Positions 47,111-64,000 of a DNA stretch of 64,000 nt are shown here, piece after piece. How positions within the stretch are numbered: position 1 is the stretch's first letter; each line of letters starts with the position of its first letter. Source of the DNA: Physella acuta. Taxonomy: Eukaryota > Mollusca > Gastropoda > Physidae. Made by a program: the position numbers and the translations under genes. The stretch lies in assembly GCF_028476545.1 (NCBI RefSeq), contig NW_026731989.1, forward strand, positions 1 through 64,000, read 5' to 3'. A model generated the notes under the pieces. That model did not search any database, was not told the origin of the DNA, and worked only from the letters and a program-made list of their open reading frames with translations.

Positions 47111-47575
47111 CCTAATAAACGACTATAGTACCCCAACTTATTCATAGTCTTTTGCACTCACTTTAATGAACGTAGGCGCGAAACCGAACACGGGAGGCCC
47201 GGGACCCCAAATAGCACCCTGTCTGGGCGCCAGAGGACGCACCATGACGTCACCGCCTGATTGAACTTAGTAAACGACTATAGTACATAACTTATTCATA
47301 GTCTTTTGAACTCACGTGAACGTATATACCATAGCGTACACCGGAAGGCCCGGGGCGCCAAATAGCACCCTGTCGGGGTGCCGGGGGACGCCCGGATTTG
47401 ATTCACTTAAAGACTATAGTAACCTTTCTTATCCATAGTCTATCGCACTGTTAAAAACAAAATTATGCAGCATAGCGCTCACATGATAGCCCAGGGTGCC
47501 AAATCGAACCGTGCAAGGGCGCCGGCGGACGCGCCTGTTTCAATTTAGTGAACAAAAATGATAATACTCCAAGCT
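47111..47575. repeat. GC-rich tandem repeat, about three units of 137-154 bp
   Basis: Each unit starts near GACTATAGTA (47,121; 47,275; 47,412). It then carries CTTATTCATAGTCTTTTG, a CpG-rich part with GGCCCGGGAC or GGCCCGGGGCG, AAATAGCACCCTGTC and GGGGGACGC-like sequence. A partial further unit may follow to about 47,575. The family is not recognised. GC content is much higher than its surroundings. The interval 47,576-48,720 is AT-rich and shows nothing else. Confidence 0.7.
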
Positions 47576-48719
47576 TATCCGTAAATGGAAAGAAATAAAC
47601 ATATAGGATTTGTAGGACCTGGCTTATTAAATGTTATTGATTTAAAAAAAAAATATTGAACAGTATGTTCAGTGTATAGAATAAATAAAAGGCAGTGTTA
47701 AAAATACCTAACGACATTGCACTTAATCAATCCCCGCTAATTATGTAATTTTTTTTTTTTTCTTAACACCAAAAACAAAGTAATAAAATGTAAATTCTTT
47801 CTTCTTAAGAATTTTTTTTATTAAAGGGAAGTAACTGTGCAGTCAATACATTTCCGACACAATTTTAGAAATTTTATAAACGTCGATACACTTTTTAAAA
47901 TTTTTATGTCGCGTTCATAATTGAAAATTATTCTTCTAAGTAAATAGAATGAAAATTGTTTTTAAAGACTTTCAATGGTAATTTTTTGACTCGTAAATTT
48001 AGACTATGAGCACGATAAAAAATCTAACACTTAAATCCATAGAACTGTCAACGACAAACTTTTTTGCCACACGTTACAGAACTGAGCTTTATATATTAGA
48101 TATAAAGTATTAGTGTTTTGTTTTTTATAGTGTTGAAAAACTTCAAACTGAGAAAAGTAGCAAAAAGTAACTGAAAAGTCTGAAAAGTCTGAAATGACTA
48201 ACAGAAATTTGAAAGAAAAAGAAATCAAATTAAATAATACATCTTTTAGGCCTATAACATAGCTTTTGGCCATCATTCTACAATTACAAAACGATAAACT
48301 ACCATTCAGCCCCCTGTGTTGTTAATATGTGCAAGATCCCTTTTTTGAAATGCAAATATAACAATTTGTGATCTAATTTATAATAACAAAATATTTTTGA
48401 TTATAAGGCAATTCTTTTAATTTAAGGCTAAAAGTTTTAGACCTGCAAAAAACTACTCTAAATATGAAAATATAGACTCTCATTAAAAAATTGTGCTTAT
48501 TTTTTCTGTTCTCAGTGCATTGCATCAAGACATTTAACTATTGAGGCTACTCACATTATCCTTAATTACCCCAAACTGGTTCATACTGTGAGTTACACAA
48601 GACGTCATTGTTTGCTACACAGATATTGTCTTGGTAAATACAATCTATAAAAGAATGAAGCATTTGTTTTAGAATTTTCAGTCAAACAAATCATCATCTT
48701 AGGCCAAAAAACCTACAAA

Positions 48720-49520
48720 ATTAGGTTATGACTGACTTTTTCCTGACAGGCTCATGTGGATCAAAGGGCTGCAGCAACACTTTTATATCTCACTTGATTC
48801 TGGACATCTCTCTTAAGCTTGGCCCATGGAACTGCAGCTTTTGCTTCACTTCTTATAGTGCTACTCCCCCATTATCCTTTATCCCTGTAGGTTCCAGCTT
48901 AATGCCTACTTGGTAACATTTTCTTCAACTTTACTCTGTGTATGCCCAATCCATCCTTACTTGTGTGTTTTGAACTTCTTCTCAAAGGACTGCTGTCTTA
49001 TATTTTGCCACAGAAATTCACTGGAGATTCTTTCTAAGATTGAGGCATTTGTTTGTTAAGGTTTGTAGCATGTTGGTGTGATTTTGGTGACCCCCTTCTC
49101 CTCTCAGGTCTCTGAACCATATACCACTATTGCCTCAACAGAAGTGTTCTAGATTGTAATCTTACTCAAGAGGGACATTTCATTTAAGGTGTCGGGAGTT
49201 AAAACAAGTTATTGATGCCCCTTTAAAAGCTTTTGCCTTTGTTTATCATGGTATCCAGATTTAGATTTAGATGGATGGGGAGTTCCTGATTTGTATTTGA
49301 GTCTTACTTTGAGGGCTTCTTCAGATAGCCTGTTATGTTTTGATTGAGCATGTTGTTTATGAGATGGGTTGCAGACTTGTTGCCAAAATCAAGATCTCCC
49401 AGTATTTTAGTAAGCTCCACTTGATTTCTTTGTCCTTCTTGGTAGTTTTCTGTTGAACTAGTAAATTGTCATCAAGAATATTGCTGGTTACAGCATGCAT
49501 ACCTGCCTTGCTCCTGTCAT
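48720..49520 (-). pseudogene. LINE (non-LTR) reverse transcriptase relic
   Basis: On the minus strand, short translated pieces match the end of non-LTR reverse transcriptases in order: LEDLDF (the LEDLDFADD motif region), then VEAIVVYGSETW (usual form LLYGSETW), then RMDWAYTE (usual form WIGHTLR), then SEAKAAVPWAKLKRDVQNQV and RYKSVAAAL. Many stops and frame changes make it a dead 3' fragment. The clade is not certain. It lies just upstream of XPA coding exon 1, so the XPA 5' UTR exon must lie left of it, within it or in a small gap. Confidence 0.65.
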
Positions 49521-49671
49521 CATCCTGCCCTTTTACCTCACTTCACAACAGGTGGAATACAATACATTTGTTCTTGCCAGATAAACTAAACATAAGATGA
49601 AAGACAAATGTTTAAATTCAAGAGGAGTAAGTCCGTTATTAGTGTTATCAGCTTTTTTCTTCTCTTTCAGG

Positions 49672-52369
49672 ATGATTTTTAAAGCTATGTCTTCAAAATC
49701 ACAAACTACATTAACAGAAGAACAAAAAGCCAGAATAGAGCAAAACAAAAAAAAAGCTTTGCTTCTTAAGAAGGCAAGGGTAACCAAACGTCCCCATGAG
49801 GAAGGGCCATCCAGGTATCAACAATTTAAATTTTCCTTTTTATTGTTTGGATTTAATTGTTTGGGGTCGGCATGGTCGAGTCGGTAAAGCTCATGGTTGC
49901 TAAACCGAAAAGTCTCGAGTTCGAACCCTCGGGCAGATAAGGCTCGTTAGCTGGGGACAGCCACTCTTATTGGAGAGACAACTCCAAAATCAAACAACTG
50001 CTGCCTTGTAGTTTGTTCTTGATTGGACAAAGGCTGTGGAAGCAAACCCAAAAAGAACAGCAGGCTGAAAGCGGAGTCAATGGCCTCAATGGTGCATAAC
50101 CAGTTGACACGTATTCTTAACTGTGATGGAGGCGTGGTTTGAGTCGGCAAAAGCTAACGGTTTATAAATTCGAAAAAGTCTCGAGTTCAAATCCTCTGGC
50201 AGATAAGGCTAGATCCCTTCCAACACTAAAAATTAAGAACGAAGAAGAAGAAGCTATTTTAAGAAATGAAGTTTTTGCTGAACTTTTTTTGCTAATATGT
50301 TACCATTCACTGCCTTTAACAAATAAACTAATGAACCCCATCATATTTTACTCTAAAGTTTAGTATTAGCCCATAGAGAAGGCAAATAATACAAATTAAC
50401 AGCACATTCAGTATTTGGTTTATTTAGTAATTAAAAATCAGTTATTTGAAACTTATTTTGATATTATTAAGATCTAAAAATTTAATTTATTCAATAGATT
50501 TTTAAGAACTAGAATAAAAATAATGTATGCTGATCTCCTTATTATTTACCAGACTTGACTAAGTACTTGATTTATTTTTAGGGAGAAAGTGGTTAATAAA
50601 AACAGACTTAATCTAAAAAGTTAAATCTATGAATAATTAACACAAATAGCCTACCTTTTTGCTATTTCATAAAGTTAGCCAAATATTTTAATTCTTAAGA
50701 TGCCTATGAAGAAAGTCTGTATTGATTGAAAAGTCTCATTAATGATAACCAATTTTATTTTGCAAATGAAGTTATGTAGATAATTTAGACAATGTCTTTA
50801 AAATTTATTGTACTTTTTATAAGTAAAGATATGTTTCTTAAATAAATCAGTGATATTGAGAGCAAAATTCATTGGACTCCATTGGAGATTGACACTAGAG
50901 CTGGATTCTTTTTAGAAGATGTGGATACAAAAACAACAAAAACAGATAGTATAAAGATCATTCATGAACCAGGTAAATTAAAATACCATTTCATTTAAAA
51001 ATAGGATTCTAGAGAAATCTCCCCCCCCCCCCCCCTCCCTTCAAAACTAAACTCAGAGCTATTGCACTATTTTCTCAAATTCAATTCTTCACTTCGTCAT
51101 GATCAATATTTGTTGTAGCAATGTTAGACATAAAGCCTTATTTCATTGCCCTCAGTAGATAAATTTAAAAAGAAATAAGTCATTCATAAAGTCACAACAC
51201 TGCAGTGATTTGCCTCATCTGCCATGTCATAGCCTCCTAATGGTATTGAAACAACACATTGTCTGATATCTCTATTTCATTTTAAAGTAGATTTAATTAT
51301 ATTCCTTTAATTTCAGGTCCACTGATTGAAAGTAATTTAGTGTGTGAAGAATGCCAAATGAAATTTCAAGATTCATACTTATACAACAAATTTGATCAAC
51401 CAGTGTGTGATAGTTGTCGGTAAGTTGTAAAATGTTTAGCTGTCTCAAAGTAAGCTGTTTTTTTATGCCCAGGTTATGTAAGATAATTATAGTTTAAGCA
51501 CAGTTTATAGCCACATTCCTTTTTTCCAACACAGTTGGGCATAAAGCAATGCAGCAGAGCTATTTTCTTTTCTAATTTTGTTTTAACAATATCAACAGCG
51601 ATGATGAAAAACATTCTCTTATCACAAGAACAGATGCAAAGAGCAATTATTTATTAAAAGATGAAGATTTTGATAAAAGAGAGCCTCCATTAAAATATAT
51701 CTTAAGAAAAAATCCACACAATCCAAAATGGGGAGATATGAAACTTTATCTTCAAAGTCAGGTAAGGTTTGTAGTATTTTAAAAACAATTTGTAATTATT
51801 AATTATTAATTTTTAATCAATTATAGATACAGTTTTCTCAATTATGAAATAATCCTCAAATTATAAAAATATTGCACAAAAATTTTACAGATTTGGAAAC
51901 GAGTTATGGAAGTGTGGGGAAGTGAGGAAAAGCTGGAGGAGGCTAGAGAAGAAAGGGCTGCTAAAAAAGAGAAGACAAAACAAAAAAAATATGATAAAAA
52001 ATTAAAAGGTTTGTATTTTCTAGTTTAAAAGCAGACATTGCATAGCATCTAATATTTTTGGCTTTTCTTTTTATCAATACATAATACTATATTACTAACC
52101 ATAAAAATTAATTCATTTAATTTAAAAAAAAAGGAACATACTGGTAGTAAAACTCAGATGAGCAATTGTTCACAAATGTAACATATAGCAACTCACCATG
52201 AAGATTAACTTCCACAGAATTACGCATGTCAGTAAGGAGTAGCTTGTGGCGGAAAGATCTCTCAGGTCATCAACATGAGTATGGTGATGAGGTTTATGAT
52301 GAAGATAAAGATAGCTATTCTAAGACTTGTTCATCTTGTGGTCATGAGTGGACATATGAAAAAATGTAA
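49672..52369 (+). CDS. XPA: XPA: nucleotide excision repair scaffold
   Basis: XPA verifies damaged DNA and assembles the excision complex (RPA, TFIIH, ERCC1-XPF) in the nucleus. Coding exons: 49672-49814, 50851-50972, 51317-51419, 51599-51761, 51891-52008, 52218-52369; GT-AG, phases agree, 266 aa (human 273). The N-terminus has the usual basic [16 protein letters not shown] helix. The zinc finger is CEEC at 98-101 and CDSC at 119-122, a C-X2-C-X17-C-X2-C spacing. The DNA-binding core reads [20 protein letters not shown] and [20 protein letters not shown]. The C-terminal TFIIH-binding region ends [15 protein letters not shown]. Two in-frame ATGs, at 49,672 (MIFKAM) and 49,687 (MSSKSQ), could both serve. 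A splice acceptor ends one base before the first ATG (49,670), so a 5' UTR exon exists upstream. The ERCC1-binding Gly-rich/acidic patch is present in short form ([11 protein letters not shown]). Confidence 0.96.
49863..50253 (+). repeat. Double-headed SINE family 1 in XPA intron 1
   Basis: The full copy starts GGGGTCGGCATGGTCGAGTC with B box GAGTTCGAACCCTC. It continues through AGAGACAACTCCAAAATC and the AGCAGGCTGAA body to about 50,127. There a second tRNA-like head begins (GGAGGCGTGGTTTGAGTCGG, GAGTTCAAATCCTC). The family tail (CCCTTCCAACACTAAAAAT, then GAAGAAGAAG) ends the composite. It is either a dimeric SINE or one copy inserted into another. Confidence 0.8.
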
Positions 52370-52686
52370 ATTGGTTTTTGTTGTGTAAATGTTATAGTTG
52401 GGCATTAGCAGTAATACTTTTTGATGCATTTTTGGTCTCATAACCCTTGTATTTGTATGGCATTCATTGTATTTGTATGGCATTTGTAAAACAATTTTTA
52501 TGTAACTATGTGTACATTGAAGTCGTAGAACAGTGAATCTGATCTTAGCCATTTAGCATAAACATTATATTTAAGAGGCATTAAATGTACATTTTCCCTG
52601 TTAAGATACACATTTTTCTATTGTTTTTTAGGCATTACATTTGCATTTTGTCTGTTAAATTATACACTATTTTTATAATTAATATT

Positions 52687-52692
52687 AATAAA
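52687..52692 (+). promoter_or_regulatory. XPA: XPA poly(A) signal
   Basis: AATAAA about 320 nt after the XPA stop codon, in an AT-rich 3' flank. Confidence 0.55.
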
Positions 52693-54500
52693 GCTAAATA
52701 TAATTCCTATTACTATTTGTTTTTTTTACAAATATGTTAATATAGTTTAGTATCTTAGAACCATTGTTAATTTATTAGCACCTTTCACATAGCTGAGATG
52801 TTTTTAATTATAAAGGCTTGCATTAGTTTAAGTATTAGGTTCTTCTTGAAAATTTCTATTATAGGCCTATATATAAGTTGCGGGCTAGGGGGAGGAGGGA
52901 AATCTGGGTGAACGTCCGTGACAGTGCTGGCTTTTTTTTAAACCATAGTTTCATCTTTGTAAATATCCATATCCACACCAAAATGCTACCGCTGAATAAT
53001 TATCCGCTCCAATGCGAGGACCCCCACCAGCATAATATTGTAATACCCTTGACCTCCAGTGCAGGACGCTCAACCAGCGCACTCCATATTCTAATGTAGT
53101 TTCTGTGAAAATCAGGACGCTCACCAAACCACAGTCGGAATGTATCCTACTATATTTACAAAATGTGTATGCCATAAACCATTTGCGAGATGTGTTGTAG
53201 AATGGACGAAGGGGAATGACTCAATATATTTGTAAAAAATAATCAAAGCTTGGTTATATCCCTTCTACCACCTAAATAAGGACCTCTGGAGTGTACTCAC
53301 AAAATTTCTTGGCGATCAGATGAATGAATGGTGTAAGAATAAACAATCAAGCTTTGTTTATATATATGTATATATATATATACATACACACACACACAGA
53401 TTGACACCTTGATAAAAAAGTGCACGGACATAAGAGACATTGAGAAATGAGGTCTCGATTAAGCAATGTTTAGCTTTCAAGCACAAGCAAAATTTGAGAT
53501 ACAAGAATACTGATTAGAGGTTTACACCCCAAAAACTGCAACTGGTTTTACTTCGGAGCTATTTACTGGCACTTGCCTAATTTAACATTCTGAAAGAGAG
53601 GAAGAAATGACCTTAAGGTAAAAGTAAGGAAAGAGGGTGTAATGAGTAAGTGAATTAAAATGACCAAAAGAGTTTAGAAGTGAATCTCCAATGCCGGTCC
53701 CATCTACCTTACACCTCCTCCACAAGCTTAAGTCAGTCTATTTCCAAGGTAAATACACTATTTACAATATATTTCTTTACAGCTCTATTTTTAAAACAAT
53801 ATTTTGCATTTTAAATAACATTCATATTCAAAAGCAACTGTGTTGGCTTGCATGTATTAATCTTTAATATATAATAAGTATTTATTACTGGCCATATTCA
53901 TATTTCACAGAAACACTATATGTAGATAAAGATATAGATTCTATTAGCTTGGAAAAGTAAATCGCAGTTAAAGCACTTTCCTGTAGTCACAATAGATTGT
54001 CCTTTTATACATTTCATTTTTCTATTTTTTAAAATGGTTTTCAATCATACTTATCTTAGTATAAAAGAAATCACATTATACAGGACTATGCTACATGACA
54101 GAAATCAAAATATTAAATAAAAAACAACTCATAAAGTTTAAATCTTATTATTTATTGTTAACAGCAGAGTAAAAGTTCCATCTAGGATCACTCTTATTGA
54201 AACATACTAATTATACATTTGTTATGCTTGCTTTAGTGTTATAAAATTAGGGCAGTCAAATGCCAGGTTTTTTGTGTGTCCTTTCATATTTTGGTGTTGA
54301 AATAATTTAATCAAACATCATGACAGTCTCAGTCTAAATTAATGCATTTTAGTCAAACAGTAATATGCTTACGAGATGTTTTGCTGAACAAAATAACTAC
54401 AATTTTTAAAATGCATATGATTACATCATAGACTGGTGTACAAAATGAACATAAATAACAAAATGTAATTTTTGTTTAAAAAATATAAAAAAAAACAATA
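52693..54500. other. Intergenic, XPA to PSMC3, convergent gene ends
   Basis: XPA (+) and PSMC3 (-) converge on this interval. It contains a moderately GC-rich stretch at 52,870-53,130, where CAGGACGCTCAACCAGCGC and CAGGACGCTCACC recur about 60 bp apart and a tRNA-like shape on the minus strand is faintly visible. A TATATATGTATATA/CACACACA microsatellite lies at 53,360-53,400. The rest, which should include the PSMC3 3' UTR near 54.1-54.5 kb, shows nothing specific. Confidence 0.4.
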
Positions 54501-60046
<5,546 letters not shown>

Positions 60047-60718
60047 TATCAATCTTTTACAGACCTGTAGATCTAGATCTTCTAGTCTTATTACCAAGTT
60101 TTGCAAAAATCGCTGTATAATAAGCACCGGATATACCAGATTTCTATTATATAAAATCGTGTTTCTTTGTAGGAGAATTCCGATAAATTTACACTCAAAT
60201 TGAATTTATGCAGAGTGTAGTAATGTACACTAGTTTTCTTACTTCTAGTCTCTTGAATTGAAGAAAGAAATATTAATAAACCACTGTAAAGGTCGGGTAG
60301 GTTTCTAGACTAGTGCTAGATCTAATCTAGATCTAGATCTAGACTCTAGTAGTTTCTACTTTCTAGATCTAGAAATCTAAGTCAAGTATTTCTAACTTAG
60401 TTGCAAGATCTAGATCCAATGTCAGGAGCTTAAGACACTTCACTTAAGTCTAAATTCATAAATTCTAAATTAAATACAAATGAAATAGCCATACATTGCT
60501 GATTGCATACATACATAATACATTAACATAGGCCTCCTAGGCTAGAAGAATGGCCTAAACCTAAAACTTAGTAAAACTGCCTAAAATTTCTAAAATTGCC
60601 CTAAAAGGCAGGCTAGATCAAGAAATTCAAGAATAGATGTCAGATGATTATTCAAATTAGTTAACAACTAAGAAGTTAACTTAGTACTAGATCTAGATTA
60701 GATCTAGTTTAGTAGGTT
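60047..60718. promoter_or_regulatory. PSMC3 promoter region / start of PSMC3-MRPS16 interval
   Basis: PSMC3 is transcribed leftward from here, and MRPS16 rightward from an unlocated 5' UTR exon. No TATA box or Inr can be assigned with confidence. CTAGAT/AGATCT hexamers cluster at 60,300-60,420. An arrangement as a shared two-way promoter is possible but not shown. Confidence 0.3.
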
Positions 60719-60912
60719 AGGTAATCTATCATCGCTTAGGTACGTAAAATCGGCCGAGGCTAGTTTATTAGTTTAAGAGTTTAAGTAATGTGAAAAGATC
60801 ATTAAGAAGGTGCCTCATTCACTCATTAAATTTTAGTAATTATTTCACATTTTTAGGAAGATTTATATTTAGAAAGTTACAAAAATGTTTCAGTTTCATT
60901 AATGTACCTGTT
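60719..60912 (-). mobile_element. Fragment of the GGTAATCTATCG MITE family, inverse orientation
   Basis: Begins with the family end GGTAATCTATCATCGCTTAG, then ACGTAAAATCGGCCGAGGC. It continues with AATTATTTCACATTTTTAGG and AATGTACCTGTTTTT, which are the reverse complement of the right third of the intact element at 15,011-15,550. The rest of the element is missing. Confidence 0.65.
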
Positions 60913-60932
60913 TTTAATCATTTAATTCTTTA

Positions 60933-61335
60933 GGGGGGAAATACCACCCCTGCCCCCACCATAAAACTTCTAATCCTTTTGTTGGTAACATAACATAGAT
61001 AACTGTTCTTTGATATCAGCCAATCAGTGATGGCATGTGTTATGTCATTTACGACCATCATGGTCCAGCAGGTAGGAGATAAAGATTAAAGAGGAATCAG
61101 TAGACCTACCACTGCCCTCACCACAACATTCATCACCTCCTTAAAACCATTAAGTAACCACCATGAAACTTCTAATCCCTTTTTACTTTTTATAGGTAAC
61201 ATGAATTGCTGCTTTTTTTATCTCAGCCAACCAGAGATAGCATCTCTTTTGTAATTAATGACCCTCAGGGTCTAGGAGAACAAAGGGGAAATCAGTACCA
61301 CTGCTCTCCTCTCAACATTTCTCACCTCCATGTTA
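60933..61335. repeat. Diverged tandem duplication, two units of about 200 bp
   Basis: Unit 1 (about 60,933-61,140) and unit 2 (about 61,141-61,335) share, in order, AAACTTCTAATCC, a GGTAACAT block, ATCAGCCAATCAGTGATGGCAT against CTCAGCCAACCAGAGATAGCAT, AAGAGGAATCAGTA against AGGGGAAATCAGTA, and CCACTGCCCTC against CCACTGCTCTC with a final TCACCTCC. The family is unknown. The interval 61,336-62,129 holds only AT-rich sequence. Confidence 0.7.
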
Positions 61336-62129
61336 TGTAATGTATAGCACACATGGCTTAAGTTTTTAGGGGAAAGCATAAAGGCAGATTAGTTAGTACC
61401 ACCCCTTTTTACATCCAAGAATCTTAACTCTGAACAGGTACACGCTAGGTATATTATTGTGCCTACTGTAAACTACTAGACTGTAGGCCCTATGTAGACC
61501 TACAATTGTATAAATTGTGGACCTAGTGATAGCTGGTATCATTTAAAGTGTGTGTACACAGCATTAATAATTTTGGGGTTAGAAATTAATGATTTTTATT
61601 GTGGAGTTAGTCTAAACTAGGAGATAATACTTAATGCCCCATGGCCCGGCTACATTTACCCCAAATACTGATTTTGGGGCTCTGGCTATAAATGCTAAAT
61701 TAAACCAATTAAAAGTAAATTTAATAGCCTTTATTATTTTTATATTGTATAAGATGTGTTAGAATAATTTTGCATTAATTTCAATATTAGAAAATACTTG
61801 GACTTCTAAAAATCTTTTAAAATGTACAGATGCTAAAAAGTGTGGCTCTTAGTGCCCTTCTTTACCCTAATGTCTAATAATATAATAAGCTTAATTAATA
61901 ATAATTTAATATTCAAAAGTGCCCATAAATTAAAAATAAAATCATTTCATTATGACTGTTCTATGACATTGATTTATTTAATCCAAAGCAAAATCAGAAA
62001 AAGGCATCCAAAATTTTAAAAATATGTGTTATTGTGTGACAGCAGTAGTCTAGTTTGCTAGTAGATCTAGTAGTAGTTATTATAATTAGCCTGTGGGACT
62101 GTTAGGCTGTAGATCTAGTCACTTCTTCT

Positions 62130-62435
62130 TAGTTCTTAACTGAAATGGTGGAAGGGATTTCCTCCAACACAAGTATTACGTGTCAACTTATGCGCCATCA
62201 CATAGAGTCAGTTGACTCTGATTTCAGCCTGCTTTTTTTTTGGATTTGCTTCTATAAATAACCCTCTGTCCAACCGAAAACAAACAAGGCAGCATTTTTT
62301 TAAAAATTTCGTCATTTTGGAGTTGTCTCTCCTATAAGAGCTACCAAGCCTCATCTGCCTGGGGGTTTAAACTCAAAACTTATCGGTTTAGCAACCATAA
62401 GCATTACTGGCTTGACCACGCCAACCCCTATCTAG
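62130..62435 (-). repeat. tRNA-derived SINE, family 1, copy C
   Basis: Minus-strand head GGGGTTGGCGTGGTCAAGCC with a decayed B box (GAGTTTAAACCCCC), then GGAGAGACAACTCCAAAATG, the AGCAGGCTGAAATCAGAGTC body, and a CCCTTCCACCATTT-type end. It lies upstream of MRPS16. From 62,436 to 63,751 I see only AT-rich sequence with long T runs. Confidence 0.8.
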
Positions 62436-63765
62436 TCATTGATGAGTGACAGTTAATATTGTAAACTAATCTCAAGTGTAGTTTTATGGTTAGAAATAAG
62501 TGGATTAGCCATAACATAGGATTAGCATCTAGAGTTGGAGTTAGTGGCTATGTGGCTAAGGTTAGCATTGACTGTTGTTGACATGACCAAGTTGATGAGA
62601 ATCCTTCCATCATTATGGTTGACATGGATAAAAATCAAGGTTTTTTTTTTTTTTTTAAATATTTTTCTATCAAAGTGACCATAGAAAAATAACAAAAAAA
62701 TATAGCCTGAGAATAATTCAGAAATTTGATAATGCTGATACAATTTTTTAATAAAACAAATTTTTTTTTTTAAGTCACATGACCTAGTTCAGCCATTTAT
62801 GTTTTCTATGTTTGTGATAAATGTAAACACTCAAATTGTTTTTGGCTTTCTTAAAAAAAATCTATGTTTATTTACCGAAAATACTAAAAAAATCAATTTC
62901 GTCTGTTCTTTAGTAGTAGTTGAGTCCAAAACAAATCTAACAGTCAGATTTTTATAACCAATTTTCACTACATCATGCATGGTTTTTAAAATATTCAATG
63001 GGCCTTTAAAATAATTTTGAAACAATTATCTGTTTTCCATATGTGTATTTAGTTAACTACCACTGACCAAACCTAACTCCTTTTTTAAAGAAGATTCTAT
63101 TGTTGTGCCACTATCGAAAATTGGTATAAAAAACCCATCCTATAAACTCTGTCATTGATAGCAGTGTGAGTGTTGAGAGTGTATTACATTACTACTAATA
63201 ATAGACTGAACTCCACTGTAATTATTAATAATCTATTAGCAACACAACACCCCTTAATAAAATTAGGAGAATTAGATCTTATAGATACATATCTACTTTA
63301 TTTTTATCAAGCCTAAATTCTAACCTGAAGTTTCACTTTCATAAGACAAACAGTGGTGGGCTGTACAGAAATGTGTGATCAATTTTCTGAAAACCCCACT
63401 TTGTAGTAATTTTTACTCATAAAATTTGTAAGTAAAAAATTTAAATCAAAATTTATTTTAAAAACTACATGACATTGTAATGCCATGTTCATTTACATTT
63501 TCAGTGATAAATTAAAAAAAACAACCACAAAATGTCTTTTGATTTTTTATTCAGTTACTGAAAATACTAAAAATATCAAATAACTCAGATAACTTTTAGT
63601 TCAAAATCCCCACTATTAAGTTTTTATAATGACATTTATTTTAATAACATTGCACAAGATTTTAAAAATACTTAAAAAACAATTTGAGACTATTCACAGC
63701 TGCATCATTGATGTTGACATAACTCTGTTTTTTTTTGTTTGTTTTTTACAGAGAAATAACTCAAA

Positions 63766-64000
63766 ATGCCCAGACTACCTACTGCTAAGACATTTTCAAT
63801 TATTAAACTTGCTCTTCATGGTTGTGCAAATAGACCTTTTTATCATATTGTGTTGCTAAACAATACATCCGATAGAGATGCTACACCTTTTGAGCAGTTG
63901 GGTACCTACGATCCCATGCCAAACATGTTCAATGAAAAAATTGTCTCTCTAGACATTGAAAGAATTAAAGTTCATCTTGCTAACGGTGTAGCCATGAGCA
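63766..64000 (+). CDS. MRPS16: MRPS16: mitochondrial ribosomal protein bS16m, first coding exon
   Basis: Small-subunit protein of the mitochondrial ribosome. The reading frame opens with MPRLPTAKTFSIIKLALHG and continues CANRPFYHIVLLNN, FEQLGTYDPMPNMFNEKI and VSLDIERIKVHLANGVAMS to the window edge (78 codons plus one base). The CxNRPFYxIV and EQLGxYDPxPN motifs are diagnostic for bacterial-type S16. A polypyrimidine tract and acceptor (TTTGTTTTTTACAG, ends 63,751) lie just before the ATG, so at least one non-coding exon is upstream. The gene continues beyond the window; no fault is visible. Confidence 0.93.
   Translation, partial: MPRLPTAKTFSIIKLALHGCANRPFYHIVLLNNTSDRDATPFEQLGTYDPMPNMFNEKIVSLDIERIKVHLANGVAMS

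Noticed and set aside
46619-47128. ORFs of 97-130 residues on both strands (Lys/Asn/Thr-rich and Phe/Val-rich)
   Set aside because: The plus strand lacks T, so stop codons are absent by composition. This is an A/C-rich low-complexity repeat.
49863-49940. tRNA-like sequences with A and B boxes
   Set aside because: They are heads of SINE copies repeated in the window with a shared non-tRNA body, not stand-alone tRNA genes.
60047-60127. Longer N-terminus for PSMC3 starting at 60,127
   Set aside because: It adds 27 residues unlike any Rpt5 I know, whereas the start at 60,046 gives normal family length and resembles the known N-terminus.

Overview
This 64 kb window is AT-rich animal nuclear DNA: long introns, GT-AG splice sites, low gene density and many short DNA transposons and SINEs. 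The gene products, the very common CTAGAT/AGGCCTA words and the repeat mix suggest a mollusc, probably a heterobranch gastropod. That assignment is inference from general resemblance; no taxonomic marker was searched.

Genes. Five conserved housekeeping genes can be assembled exon by exon. RPRD2 (+, 19.08-26.92 kb, 9 coding exons, 918 aa) binds the RNA polymerase II tail. UPF1 (-, 43.64-31.76 kb, 25 coding exons, 1102 aa) is the nonsense-mediated decay helicase. XPA (+, 49.67-52.37 kb, 6 exons, 266 aa) is the nucleotide excision repair scaffold. PSMC3/Rpt5 (-, 60.05-54.50 kb, 13 exons, 428 aa) is a proteasome ATPase. The first coding exon of MRPS16 (+, from 63,766) runs off the right edge. A sixth, frame-disrupted piece of chondroitin sulfate synthase (CHSY) lies on the minus strand at the left edge. 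The genes do not form a pathway; they are unrelated neighbours, two of them (PSMC3 and MRPS16) divergent.

Repeats. From 0.8 to 19 kb there is no intact gene. This stretch is a transposon graveyard with several elements that can be delimited to the base by target-site duplications (TSDs): a poly-G hAT-like MITE (2.13-2.35 kb), a large poly-G/poly-C palindrome (5.39-5.68 kb), hAT-like elements (7.22-8.94 and 9.61-9.79 kb), a CRE-bearing MITE (10.14-10.58 kb), two Mutator-like (MULE) elements with tandem-repeat terminal arrays and 9-bp TSDs (10.98-12.49 and 12.99-14.04 kb), and a nest of one MITE family inserted into itself (14.9-17.25 kb). Further copies of the same families lie in and between the genes: a hAT deletion derivative at 28.78-29.45 kb, a MITE in UPF1 intron 1, a double-headed SINE in XPA intron 1 and a LINE relic upstream of XPA.

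The most novel-looking feature is the adjacent pair of MULEs. Their ends are inverted arrays of short direct repeats (foldback-like). The two arrays differ in sequence but share the same architecture, TSD length and a GGACAAAA core. No LTR element, Polinton, CRISPR array, rRNA or stand-alone tRNA gene was recognised.
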